From an uncultured Opitutia bacterium (GTDB taxonomy: Bacteria > Verrucomicrobiota > Verrucomicrobiia > Opitutales > Opitutaceae): DNA of 60,840 bases. The stretch spans positions 1-60,840 of the forward strand of contig CAIMAQ010000023.1 of the NCBI GenBank assembly GCA_903839035.1, given 5' to 3'. Positions 23,923 to 32,800 of the stretch are shown here, piece by piece. Under the pieces are notes generated by a model, which saw nothing but the letters and a program-made list of their open reading frames with translations, was not told the origin of the DNA and made no database searches. The translations under genes and the position numbers were made by a program. Position 1 is the first letter of the stretch, and the number at the start of each line of letters is the position of its first letter.

Positions 23923-23939
23923 GAGCCGCGCAGCGGCTC
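23923..23939. repeat. Perfect 7-bp hairpin overlapping the BY-kinase stop codon
   Basis: GAGCCGC, loop GCA, GCGGCTC. The BY-kinase stop TGA (23940-23938 on the minus strand) shares two bases with the stem. It is the fourth such 3-nt-loop hairpin at a gene end in this window. Confidence 0.75.
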
Positions 23940-26094
23940 ACGACTGCGTCCCGTAGTATTTTTTGTAGCTCCGGTAGTAGCGGTAATTCGAATAGTACTC
24001 GATGCGGCGCGGGGAGAGGCCGTTGAGGACGACGCCGAGCACCTCGTTCTTGCCGTTGCGCAGGGCCTTCATGTACAGGCGGACATGCTTCTTGGTGGCG
24101 CGGTTGAAGCGGCAGACGTAGATGACCTCGTCGGTGCGCTCGGCGATGAGGAGGCTGTCGGTGACGGCGCCAAGCGGGGGCGAGTCCACGATCACGAGGT
24201 CGTAGTGCTTCTTGAGTTTCTCGAGCAGCTGGCCGAACACGGGGTTCTCGAGCAGCTCGGTGGGGCTCTTGGCGCGGCCGCCGGAGCAGAGGAGGGAGAG
24301 GTTGTCGGCGAGCTTGATGATGCCGAGGGAGGGGTCGGCGGGGATGTCGCCGTCGAGTTTCGCCCCGCTCTCGAACCAGGAGATGAGACCGTTGACGTTC
24401 TCCTGCTTGAAATTCCGGTGCAGCATGGGCCGGCGCAGGTCGCAGTCGATCAGCAGGGTCCGCTTGCCGTGGCGGGCGAAGCTGCCGGCGAGATTGCACG
24501 AGATGAGGGTCTTGCCCTCGCCCGGGATCGTGCTGGTGATGAGAATGGACTTGGGGAAATCGAGCTTGGAGTGGATCTTGACCGAGCTGTAGACGCTGAG
24601 GAACGCCTCGGCGCCCGGGGTCTGCTGCCCCTTGAGCAGGAGGGAGTATTTGTCGTCGTCCTTGACGGCGGAGAGGTCGGGAATGATGCCGAGCAGGTTG
24701 GCGCCGATGTAGGACTCGACGTCCCACGCGCTCTTGATGCGGTCATCGAGGAAGCTCAGGCCGAAGCCGACGACGAAGAACACGAGGAAGCCCACGCCCA
24801 GGCAGGTCCGGATGATGCGGGCCAGGTCGGGCTCGTAAGGGCCGCCGGGCACGACGGCGGCGTCGAGCGGGTGCAGCGGGATCTTCTCGAGGTTGCGGGT
24901 GGTGGTGGTCTCGTTGAGGCGGTTCAGGATCTGGACGTAATTGGACTTGGCGACGTTGGCCTGGTTCTCGAGGGAGTTGTATTCCACGCTGAGGTCGCCG
25001 AGGTGAAGTGATTCCTTTTCCGCGCGGTCGTACTCGGTCTGCAGGTTGGCCTCGCTTTGCCGGGCCTCGCTGAGCTGAGTGGCAAGGTCCGCCACGGCGA
25101 GGTCGACGGCCTTCTCGAGTTGGTCCTGCACGACGGTGACCTGGTTGGCGAGGTCGACCATCTTGGGATGGCGCTCGAGGTAACGCTCGCCGAGGACGGA
25201 CTGGTTCTGGCGGAGGTTGGAAAGCTGGTTCTTGAGGGTGGGCACCGTTGCATGGCCGGCGATGTAGGCGATCTCCATCAGGTTGCGGCCCTCCTTCCGG
25301 TAGACCTCGACCTGGTGGTACTGCGTCTCGAGGTCGATGCGGGTGAGGCGGGCCTTGGTCAGCGCGTCGTTGACGGTGGTGAGGCGTGTGCCGACGATAT
25401 TGGTGCTGTTGCCGAGGGAGACGAGGTTGTGCTCCTTCTTGTACGCCATGAGCTTTTGCTCGGCGTCCGCGGCATCCTTGCCCAGCCGGTCGGCCTGGGC
25501 GCGCAGGTATTCCACGCCGGTTTCGTTTTTCCCGCCGTAATAATCCACGAGGTAGCCGACGAACTGGTTGACATACTGGTTGGCTACGAGGGCGGCGGCG
25601 ACAGGATCGGGGTGGCGGACGGTGATGCTGATAAGGAGGCTGTTGCGAGTGGACTCGATGGAGACCGAGCCGAGCGCCTCGCCGGCGGAGGGCACACCGG
25701 CGCCGGGCGGGAGATTCCTCAGGAAGGGACGCTGGAGGATCTTCACCTCCTCCGGGGTGAACGACTCGACGACCTTGGTCCGCAGGCGCTGGCTGTTCAG
25801 TTTTTCCAGGTTGGAGCGTAGTTCCATCTCGCTGCGGACGGAGGGATCCACGACGCCCTGTGTCGTGACCACGGTGTCGGCCTTCTCGAACTGCATCGTG
25901 GCGGTGGCCGCGTACATCTTGGGCCGGCTGGCCTTGTAATAGCCCAGGCTGAGGGAGACGAGCAGGGCGAGCGGGAGCGCGATCCAGAGTTTCTCGCGCA
26001 GGATGATGTAGTAGTCGCGCAGCGACCGCCGCTCGGCGACAGGCTCGTCCTTGTCGTGGACGGGCGGGAAGGGTCGGGCGGTGTGATCGGGCAT
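23938..26094 (-). CDS. Exopolysaccharide chain-length/BY-kinase (Wzz domain fused to tyrosine autokinase)
   Basis: A 718-residue inner-membrane protein. A Wzz domain (about 20-110) follows the first transmembrane helix (LWIALPLALLVSLSLGYY); long coiled coils fill about 180-400 in the periplasm; a second helix (about 445-468) returns to the cytoplasm. The kinase domain has Walker A STIPGEGKT, Walker A' LLIDCDLRRP and Walker B DLVIVDSPP. The C-terminus ends in a tyrosine cluster (YYSNYRYYRSYKKYYG), the autophosphorylation site of BY-kinases. It controls polymer length and export with the Wza-like protein encoded 10 nt upstream. Confidence 0.95.
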   Translation of the reverse strand: MPDHTARPFPPVHDKDEPVAERRSLRDYYIILREKLWIALPLALLVSLSLGYYKASRPKMYAATATMQFEKADTVVTTQGVVDPSVRSEMELRSNLEKLNSQRLRTKVVESFTPEEVKILQRPFLRNLPPGAGVPSAGEALGSVSIESTRNSLLISITVRHPDPVAAALVANQYVNQFVGYLVDYYGGKNETGVEYLRAQADRLGKDAADAEQKLMAYKKEHNLVSLGNSTNIVGTRLTTVNDALTKARLTRIDLETQYHQVEVYRKEGRNLMEIAYIAGHATVPTLKNQLSNLRQNQSVLGERYLERHPKMVDLANQVTVVQDQLEKAVDLAVADLATQLSEARQSEANLQTEYDRAEKESLHLGDLSVEYNSLENQANVAKSNYVQILNRLNETTTTRNLEKIPLHPLDAAVVPGGPYEPDLARIIRTCLGVGFLVFFVVGFGLSFLDDRIKSAWDVESYIGANLLGIIPDLSAVKDDDKYSLLLKGQQTPGAEAFLSVYSSVKIHSKLDFPKSILITSTIPGEGKTLISCNLAGSFARHGKRTLLIDCDLRRPMLHRNFKQENVNGLISWFESGAKLDGDIPADPSLGIIKLADNLSLLCSGGRAKSPTELLENPVFGQLLEKLKKHYDLVIVDSPPLGAVTDSLLIAERTDEVIYVCRFNRATKKHVRLYMKALRNGKNEVLGVVLNGLSPRRIEYYSNYRYYRSYKKYYGTQS

Positions 26095-26104
26095 CGGGGA
26101 GTCC

Positions 26105-26752
26105 TCAGATTATGCGCTCAGGCACATAGATGATGTCGCCGGGAAGGAGGAGCAGGGAGTTGTCCTCGGATTTGGCGCGGTCCTTGCCCTTGATGAGGCT
26201 GTCGATGTCCACGATGAAGACCTTCACCTTGCCGTCGGCATCGACGCGGGTGACGCGCACCTCGGTGCCCTTGGCGCTGTCGCTGAAGCCGCCGCACTTG
26301 GTGATGGCCTCGAGCACGGTCATCGAGGACTCGGGGGGCAGCATGACACGCTGGGGATTCTTGACCTGGCCCTGGACCGAAATTTCGCGGACGGCGTAGA
26401 CCTCGACGGTTACCGTGACCTGGGGATTCCGCAGGAAGCGGCCGTCGCGGTAGGCGCTGGCAATCACCTGTTCCGCGTCGCGGAGGGTCCGCCCAAAGAC
26501 CTTCACCTCGCCCACGAGCGGCAGGTTGATGAGGCCGCGGGCGTCGACGCGCGTGATGCGGGAGAGCTCCTCCTCGCTGAAGACGGACACCTGCAGGCTG
26601 TCGGTGATGGCGATGGTGTAGAGCAGGGCCTTGCGGGATTCAGGCGCGAGCGGGGCGACCTGGGCGGGGGCGGAAAGGGGGCCGCAGGCGAGACCGGCGA
26701 GCAGAACCACCGGCAGCCAGCGGGAAAGAGACGGGAAGAATGAGGGATTCAT
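26105..26752 (-). CDS. Outer-membrane polysaccharide export protein (Wza-like)
   Basis: A 215-residue protein. A signal peptide (about 1-31, ending SAPAQ) is followed by the Poly_export domain (ITDSLQVSVFSEEELSRITR and INLPLVGEVKVFGRTLRDAE) and one SLBB domain (EISVQGQVKNPQRVMLPPES). It is a short form with one SLBB and no long C-terminal helix, so the outer-membrane pore may be supplied by the beta-barrel encoded next door. There is no lipobox Cys at the cleavage site. It forms the periplasmic conduit of the exopolysaccharide exporter together with the BY-kinase. Confidence 0.92.
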   Translation of the reverse strand: MNPSFFPSLSRWLPVVLLAGLACGPLSAPAQVAPLAPESRKALLYTIAITDSLQVSVFSEEELSRITRVDARGLINLPLVGEVKVFGRTLRDAEQVIASAYRDGRFLRNPQVTVTVEVYAVREISVQGQVKNPQRVMLPPESSMTVLEAITKCGGFSDSAKGTEVRVTRVDADGKVKVFIVDIDSLIKGKDRAKSEDNSLLLLPGDIIYVPERII

Positions 26753-26756
26753 GGCC

Positions 26757-27896
26757 TTACCACCGGGAGGAGAGGGTGACGGTGATCATGTGCCGCGTGA
26801 AGTCTGAATAGCTGAAGGTGGACCAGTTTTGGTCAAAAAGGTAATTCAGCGAGGTGTCGAGGTGCTCATTCATCTTATACTTCAGACCCGTACCCCAAGT
26901 TAAATATTCGTCGTGCCGGCTGGCATCGATGGCGTCGAGGAAGCGGCTTTGACCGCCGCCGGCGGTACCGGTGAGCGAGAGATTGTCGCGCAGTGTGAGG
27001 TTGAGCCCAAGGCTGGCGGAGGTGGTGTTCACCGACTGGTTGTTGGCGGTGACGGAGACATCGCGGGAAACCTGCCCGTTCATGGTCAGCTTGCTGGACA
27101 CGCTCCAGGTGAGCGAACCGGAGGCGGTGAGGCCGCGGTACGCGCCGTCGTTGGTGGCGCCGCGCGGGGAACGGACCTCGTAGCCGGCGCGGAGGGAGCC
27201 GTTGAGCTTGGCCAGGATCCGGCCGGAGACACCCACGGTGAACGCGTGGTCGTCGAAGGAGGAGGCGGAGGAAGTCTGGCTGCGGCGGAATTGATAGCCG
27301 GCCACCAGGTCGCGCGTGGAGTTCAGGGCATAAAGCAGGTCCGTGCCGGCGGTGTAGGTCTGGAGATCGGTCAGTGCGGTGGGCTCGTCGTAAATGCGGT
27401 CGCTATAGTCCAGGTTCCCGGAGAAGGAGTAGCGCTCGATCACAGGGTACTTGAACTTGAGGCCGGCGTCATAGTTCCAGGATTCCGTGCGGAGGCCGGC
27501 GACGGCGTCGGCTTGGCTTTCGCGCGCGGCGAGGAGCTTGAGCGAACCCGTGGTGCGTCCGCCCGACTTGATGAATTCGGCGGTGAAGGCGGGGTTGTTG
27601 AAATCCTGCGTGGTGTTGCTGCCGAAGCGCGAGGCATTGACGGCGACGCTGGCGTTGACCCCGATCAGGCCGGCCCGCCGGGAATATTCCAGAATCAGGC
27701 CGGCGCTGTAGATGTAGTCCCCGTCGCCGCCGGCGTGGGCGAAGATATTGGAGTCGTAAGCCAGGGACGCGGTGCCGGTGGCGTAGAGATGATCCGAGCC
27801 ATCATTGAGGCTGATGAAGGCGTGCGCGGGCAAACTCGTCAGGACCGCCAGCGCCAAGAGCGCACCGGCGAAACGAAATTTGGGCGAGAATGCCAT
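26757..27896 (-). CDS. Outer-membrane beta-barrel protein of the EPS locus
   Basis: A 379-residue protein with a signal peptide (ends PAHA at about residue 27). The mature part is a chain of alternating beta strands, for example HLYATGTASLAYDSNIFAHA and LTMNGQVSRDVSVTANNQSV, and it ends HMITVTLSSRW with the aromatic C-terminal residue typical of barrels inserted by BamA. Proteins of this kind accompany Wza/Wzc-type genes in many exopolysaccharide loci. A role as the outer-membrane export channel is inferred from position; the 4-nt gap to the Wza-like gene supports co-expression. Confidence 0.85.
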   Translation of the reverse strand: MAFSPKFRFAGALLALAVLTSLPAHAFISLNDGSDHLYATGTASLAYDSNIFAHAGGDGDYIYSAGLILEYSRRAGLIGVNASVAVNASRFGSNTTQDFNNPAFTAEFIKSGGRTTGSLKLLAARESQADAVAGLRTESWNYDAGLKFKYPVIERYSFSGNLDYSDRIYDEPTALTDLQTYTAGTDLLYALNSTRDLVAGYQFRRSQTSSASSFDDHAFTVGVSGRILAKLNGSLRAGYEVRSPRGATNDGAYRGLTASGSLTWSVSSKLTMNGQVSRDVSVTANNQSVNTTSASLGLNLTLRDNLSLTGTAGGGQSRFLDAIDASRHDEYLTWGTGLKYKMNEHLDTSLNYLFDQNWSTFSYSDFTRHMITVTLSSRW

Positions 27897-27928
27897 GTCA
27901 CGCTTTGAGCGATGGGTCGGATCCCAGT

Positions 27929-28762
27929 TCAGCGGGGCAGTTGGGACGGACTGACCGTGGCCTGAACCGGGAGGGAGACCGGCACCACCGGGGCCGCAGT
28001 GATTTCCCCGGTGGCATCCTGCTCGAAAAACACGGTCTTGCGCGCGGCGTAGGCCTGGGCGGCAGCGGCCTCGAGCGCGGAAAGGTCGGCGGCCGGGATT
28101 TTCCGGATCCGCACGATGTTCGGCTGGCCGGGTGCACCGGGCAGGATCCCGGCCTGCTCACCGGCGTGGAGTACATGCCCGCCGAGGTCGAGTTCCCCGC
28201 CCTGCACGGTGCCTTCGCCCGCGAGCAGGGAAAATTTCACGCCGAGAGAGTCGGACTCGACCACCAGGTTGCCGCCGTGAAGGTTAAAGGAACCAAGCCA
28301 CGTGAGGAGGGTAAACGTGCTCCCGGCCGCGAGCTTGCTGGTGCTGACGGCGAAAGCGCCGCGCGACAGGAAAACCACGGTGTGCGAAATCGAGGGCTCG
28401 ATTTCCATGTCGGTGCGGCTGGCAATAAAAGGTTCCTGGTTGAAGCCTCTCACCTCGAGGTGGCTGTCCGGATAGAGGAAGGCGCCGGTGCCGTTGGAGA
28501 ACACCATCGTCAGGGTCCCCTGGGCCATGGTTTCAATCTGCGCACCCTGGGCCATGAAAACGGATTTGATCGCCAGGGCCTCGATCTTTTCGCCGGTGGC
28601 GACCTGAGCACCACCCTCGGTCCCGGCCACGTAGATTTTGCCCGTGGTCGCTTTCCCCTTCGATTCCGCCAGCAATTGGGCCGGACTGAAGGCGAGAAGG
28701 CTGACGCTGGCTAGGACGCCCAATGCAGAGAGGCTGCGGCCAAGAAAAAGGCGTGGATTCAT
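27929..28762 (-). CDS. Exported FecR-like protein, first gene of the EPS operon
   Basis: A 277-residue protein with an N-terminal signal peptide (ends LLAES near residue 33). The core has the repeating beta motifs of the FecR domain: GAQIETMAQGTLTMVFSNG, LYPDSHLEVRGF and VVFLSRGAFAVSTSKLAAGS. The C-terminal 60 residues are Ala/Val/Pro-rich. Unlike classical FecR it has no cytoplasmic anti-sigma part, so it acts outside the cytoplasm, perhaps as a structural or sensing partner of the exporter. The upstream gap (28763-28858) is AT-rich and should hold the operon promoter (TTGATG - 17 nt - TACTTT on the minus strand is a weak candidate). Confidence 0.78.
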   Translation of the reverse strand: MNPRLFLGRSLSALGVLASVSLLAFSPAQLLAESKGKATTGKIYVAGTEGGAQVATGEKIEALAIKSVFMAQGAQIETMAQGTLTMVFSNGTGAFLYPDSHLEVRGFNQEPFIASRTDMEIEPSISHTVVFLSRGAFAVSTSKLAAGSTFTLLTWLGSFNLHGGNLVVESDSLGVKFSLLAGEGTVQGGELDLGGHVLHAGEQAGILPGAPGQPNIVRIRKIPAADLSALEAAAAQAYAARKTVFFEQDATGEITAAPVVPVSLPVQATVSPSQLPR

Positions 28763-28858
28763 GGTGAGGGGCTGATGGAGGACAAATTGCAGTGGATGCG
28801 GAAAAATGAAAAGTAGGGTGTAATACCTATTCCATCAAGCGCATATTGATGACAATAA

Positions 28859-31435
28859 TTATTCAACGACGATATTCAAAATGCGGCCGGGAACGTAAAT
28901 GACTCTCTTTAAGGACTTACCGGTAAGAAATGGCACGACACGCGCGTTGGCGTGGGCCAGTTTTATCGCCTCGGATTCAGGCAAACCGACGGGTACCAGC
29001 TGATCTCCGCGGTGTTTGCCATTCACCTGGAAAACCAGCTTGGCCTCGTTGGTGACGAGTTTGGCCGGGTCGAATTTCGGCCAGGCGGCCTGCATGACGG
29101 AGCCGGTTCCGCCCAGGCGGGACCAGAGTTCCTCGCCGAGATGCGGCGCGAACGGCGCGAGCACCTGGAGAAAGGAAAGCACCGTGGCCCGGCTGACAGT
29201 CGGGGCTTTCTGGAGGGCGTTGGAGAAAACCATCATCTGGGAGATGGCCGTGTTGAAGTTCAGGCTCTCGATGTCATCGCCGACCTTCTTGATGGTCTCG
29301 TGCAGCAGGCGGAGGAGTTCCGCGGAATCCACGGAGGCGTCGTCGGTGATCTTGGGACTAACCTCGCCCTCGCGGCCGATGCATTCGCGCCAGACCTTGT
29401 AGAGGAAACGGTGCACGCCCTCGATGCCCTGGGAGTTCCATGGCTTGGCCGCCTCGAGCGGGCCGAGGAACATCTCGTAGAGGCGCAGCGTATCGGCGCC
29501 GTGGCTCGCGACGAGCGCGTCGGGCGTGAGGCCCTTGCCGCTGCTCTTGGACATTTTTTCGCCGTCCTCACCGAGGATCATGCCCTGGTGAAACAGTTTC
29601 TTGAACGGCTCGTTCTGCGGCACGACGCCGAGGTCGAACAGGACCTTGTGCCAGAAGCGCGCGTACAGCAGGTGGAGCACGGCGTGCTCGGCGCCGCCGA
29701 TGTAGAGGTCGGGTACGCCCCAATATTTCAGCGCCTCGGGGGAGGCGAAGGCGGCGGCGTCTGTCGGGTCGGTGAAGCGCAGGTAGTACCAGCACGAGCC
29801 TGCCCATTGCGGCATCGTGTTGGTCTCGCGGCGGCCACGCACCCAGGCGTCACCGGCGGGTTTCGCGGACGCGGCGGGCACGGCCGCGCCGGTCTCGACG
29901 TTGAACCAGATCTCGAGCCACGCGGTCTCGTTGGCGAGCGGGCTTTCGCCGTTGCCGCTCGGGAGGTAGGATTGGACGTCAGGCAGCGTGAGCGGCAGGG
30001 CGCCCGCGGGGAGGGGCAGAGCGTACTGCGTGACCCCGCCGCTGTTGAACGTGACAGGGTTGGCGGGCACATCGCCGGCGCGGTGCGCGATGGCGCGACG
30101 GTAGTCGGCCTCATTCAGCCAGACGATCGGGAAGGGCTCGCCCCAGTAACGCTGCCGCGAGAACAGCCAGTCGCGGAGCTTGAAGTTGACCGTGGCCTGG
30201 CCGGCGCCGCGGGCGGCGAGGTCGGCGGTGATTTTCTTTTTCGCCTCGGGCCAGTCGAGGTCCGAGTAGCCGGCGGAGCGGACGAGCTTGCCGTCGCCCA
30301 CGTAGGGCAGCTTCACGTCGTGATCATCCTTCGGCTCGATGACCTGGAGAATCGGCAGCGCGTACTTCACGGCGAACTCATGGTCGCGCTCGTCGTGCGC
30401 GGGCACGGCCATGATCGCACCGGTGCCGTAGCCCATGAGCACGTAGTCGGCGATCCAGATGGGGACGCGCTCCTGGTTGATGGGATTGATGGCGAATGAA
30501 CCGCTGAACACGCCGGACTTGTCCTTGGCGAGGTCGGTGCGCTCGAGGTCGCTCTTGCCGGCGGTCTTTTTCTTGTACGCTTCGACCGCCGCCTTCTGAT
30601 CCGCGGTGGTGAGCGCCTCGACGAGCGGATGCTCGGGCGCGAGCACCATGTAGGTGCAGCCGAAGAGCGTGTCGGGGCGGGTGGTGAAAATCTTCAGCGG
30701 CCCGAGGGCCTTGTTCTCCAGGCCGAACAGCACCTCCGCGCCCTCGCTGCGGCCGATCCAGGCTTCCTGCATGCGCTTGGTGGATTCGGGCCAGTCCACG
30801 TCCTTCAGGTCCGCGAGCAGGCGCTCGGCGTAGGCGGTGATGCGCAGCACCCACTGGCGAAGGTTGCGGCGCTCGACGGGGAAGCCGCCGACCTCGCTCT
30901 TGCCATCCACGATTTCCTCATTGGCGAGGACGGTGCGCAGCTCGGGGCACCACCACACGGGGCGCTCATCCACGTAGGCCAGGCCCTTTTTGAAGAGCTG
31001 CAGGAAGATCCACTGCGTCCACTTGAAATATTTCGGGTCGGTCGTGTCGATTTCCCGGTCCCAGTCGTAGGAAAACCCCAGCGACTTGATCTGCCGCTTG
31101 ATGTTGGTGATGTTGTTCTGGGTGTTGGACGACGGATGCGTGCCGGTTTTGACGGCATGCTGTTCCGCGGGCAGGCCGAAGGCGTCCCAGCCCATCGGGT
31201 GGAGCACGCTGAAGCCCTTGGCGCGCTTGTAGCGCGCCATGATATCCGTCGCGGTGTAGCCCTCCGGGTGGCCGATGTGGAGGCCGGTGCCGGAAGGATA
31301 GGGGAACATGTCGAGCACGTAGTACTTCGGCTTCGCCGTGCCGGTTTCCGCCCGGAAAGAGTGGTTTTTATCCCAGAAAGATTGCCAGTAGGGCTCGATT
31401 TCGAGGAAGTTGTAATCTTTGCAATTGGTAGACAT
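28859..31435 (-). CDS. leuS: Leucyl-tRNA synthetase
   Basis: An 858-residue class I synthetase, normal bacterial LeuRS length. YPSGTGLHIGHPEGY carries the HIGH motif near residue 50, DGEKMSKSSGKG the KMSKS motif, and the connective region 1 editing domain lies between (FTTRPDTLFGCTYMV, with the conserved T-rich editing pocket). A zinc/leucine-specific segment and the C-terminal anticodon-binding domain are complete. It charges tRNA-Leu. It is divergent from the HtrA operon across a 45-nt gap. Confidence 0.97.
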   Translation of the reverse strand: MSTNCKDYNFLEIEPYWQSFWDKNHSFRAETGTAKPKYYVLDMFPYPSGTGLHIGHPEGYTATDIMARYKRAKGFSVLHPMGWDAFGLPAEQHAVKTGTHPSSNTQNNITNIKRQIKSLGFSYDWDREIDTTDPKYFKWTQWIFLQLFKKGLAYVDERPVWWCPELRTVLANEEIVDGKSEVGGFPVERRNLRQWVLRITAYAERLLADLKDVDWPESTKRMQEAWIGRSEGAEVLFGLENKALGPLKIFTTRPDTLFGCTYMVLAPEHPLVEALTTADQKAAVEAYKKKTAGKSDLERTDLAKDKSGVFSGSFAINPINQERVPIWIADYVLMGYGTGAIMAVPAHDERDHEFAVKYALPILQVIEPKDDHDVKLPYVGDGKLVRSAGYSDLDWPEAKKKITADLAARGAGQATVNFKLRDWLFSRQRYWGEPFPIVWLNEADYRRAIAHRAGDVPANPVTFNSGGVTQYALPLPAGALPLTLPDVQSYLPSGNGESPLANETAWLEIWFNVETGAAVPAASAKPAGDAWVRGRRETNTMPQWAGSCWYYLRFTDPTDAAAFASPEALKYWGVPDLYIGGAEHAVLHLLYARFWHKVLFDLGVVPQNEPFKKLFHQGMILGEDGEKMSKSSGKGLTPDALVASHGADTLRLYEMFLGPLEAAKPWNSQGIEGVHRFLYKVWRECIGREGEVSPKITDDASVDSAELLRLLHETIKKVGDDIESLNFNTAISQMMVFSNALQKAPTVSRATVLSFLQVLAPFAPHLGEELWSRLGGTGSVMQAAWPKFDPAKLVTNEAKLVFQVNGKHRGDQLVPVGLPESEAIKLAHANARVVPFLTGKSLKRVIYVPGRILNIVVE

Positions 31436-31480
31436 CGCGTTGAATTTATCACTGTGAAGTTTTCATCCCCCCGGTCAATC

Positions 31481-32800
31481 ATGCTCAAAGTATTCGTCAC
31501 CGGCCTGTTGCTGACGGTTTCGGCGTCGGCGGCGATGACCCGCGGGTTCAACCAGCTCTTTGATGCCGTGGTGCGCATCGACGTCCGGGAGGTGGCCTTC
31601 GAGGACGGCGCCAAACGCCTGTCCGCGAGCATCGGGTCGGGGGTGATCCTGACCAAGGACGGCCTGATCCTGACCAACGCCCACGTCGCCAGCCCCCGGG
31701 CGGTCGAGCTGTCCGTGACCCTGGCGAGCCTCGAGCGGGTCAGCGCGCGGCTGGTGGGCTGGGATCACTGGACCGACCTGGCCGTGCTGCAAATCGACCT
31801 GGCCGAGGTGAAGCGGCGCGGGTTGAAGTTCACCCACGCCGAATTCGGCAACAGCGACGATCTCTTTGTCGGCCAGACCGTGTATGCGGTCGGCACGCCG
31901 TTCGGCCTGACCCGCACCGCCACGCGCGGGATCATTTCGAACAACCGGCGCTACTTTGAGGACAACCGCGGGGTGAACGGCTACGAGACCGGTTCCTTCA
32001 ACACTTGGCTGCAGACCGATGCCGCGATCAATCCCGGCAACTCGGGTGGCCCGCTGGTCACGGAGGACGGCAAGGTCATCGGCATTTCGTCGCGCGGCTA
32101 TCTCGGCGCGAACAACCTCGGCTTTGCGATCCCGGCCAGCACGGCCCGCCGCGTCATGGACGGGCTCGTCCGGGACGGCACCATCACGCGTAGCTACATC
32201 GGGCTCGTCCCGCGTGCGCTGCAGGACTTCGAGAATTTCTATTCACTCGCGCTGAACACCGGCATGCTGGTCAACAATGTGGACCGGGGTTCGCCCGCCG
32301 ACCGGGCGGGCCTGCGCGGCGGTGACATCCTCCTCGCGGTCAACGGGGTGAAGGTGGACGGACGTTTTCCCGAGCAGCTGCCGCCCATCCAGAACATGAT
32401 CGCCAGCATGCCGGTCGGTTCCCCGGTGAAGCTCAGCGTCAAGCGCGGCGCCCAGGCCGCCGATTACACCGTCGTCACCGAGAAGCTGGAGAGCCGGGTG
32501 GGCGAGGAGTGGGTACTGGAGAAATGGGGCCTCAGCGTCCGCAAGGTCACCCGCACCTACGCGCGGGACAACCAGCTCGACGACGCCAACGGCGTGCTGG
32601 TGATTGGCGTGCAGCCCGGCTTTCCGGCCGATGTGGCGGGGCTGTCGCGCGGTGACATCATCACCAAGATCAACCGTCAGGCCATTACGAACCTCGCCAC
32701 GATCCAGGCACTGCATACGGCCTATGTGGCCAAGCCCGCGCCGGTGCTCGTGGAAGCCCAGCGCAACCGCGAAGTGTCACTCTACGTCCTGAAACCATGA
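31481..32800 (+). CDS. HtrA/DegP-like serine protease with two PDZ domains
   Basis: A 439-residue exported protein (signal peptide MLKVFVTGLLLTVSASAA). The trypsin-like domain has an intact triad: His68 (LTNAHVAS), Asp99 (WTDLAVLQ) and Ser188 (GNSGGPL). Two PDZ domains follow, the first ending in GLRGGDILLAVNGVKVDGRF and the second in AGLSRGDIITKINRQAITNL. It is a periplasmic quality-control protease or chaperone. The ATG at 31481 is chosen because it begins the signal peptide; the longer open frame upstream is antisense to leuS. Its stop overlaps the next start (ATGA), which couples it to its inactive paralogue. Confidence 0.94.
   Translation: MLKVFVTGLLLTVSASAAMTRGFNQLFDAVVRIDVREVAFEDGAKRLSASIGSGVILTKDGLILTNAHVASPRAVELSVTLASLERVSARLVGWDHWTDLAVLQIDLAEVKRRGLKFTHAEFGNSDDLFVGQTVYAVGTPFGLTRTATRGIISNNRRYFEDNRGVNGYETGSFNTWLQTDAAINPGNSGGPLVTEDGKVIGISSRGYLGANNLGFAIPASTARRVMDGLVRDGTITRSYIGLVPRALQDFENFYSLALNTGMLVNNVDRGSPADRAGLRGGDILLAVNGVKVDGRFPEQLPPIQNMIASMPVGSPVKLSVKRGAQAADYTVVTEKLESRVGEEWVLEKWGLSVRKVTRTYARDNQLDDANGVLVIGVQPGFPADVAGLSRGDIITKINRQAITNLATIQALHTAYVAKPAPVLVEAQRNREVSLYVLKP

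Noticed and set aside
27929-28762. PEP-CTERM substrate for the exosortase
   Set aside because: The FecR-like and other exported proteins here have no C-terminal PEP motif followed by a helix and basic tail.
28952-30499. 515-codon open frame opposite leuS
   Set aside because: Antisense to an unambiguous leucyl-tRNA synthetase; no independent features.
30629-31480. 284-residue upstream extension of the HtrA frame
   Set aside because: It lies entirely over leuS on the other strand; the signal peptide begins at 31481.
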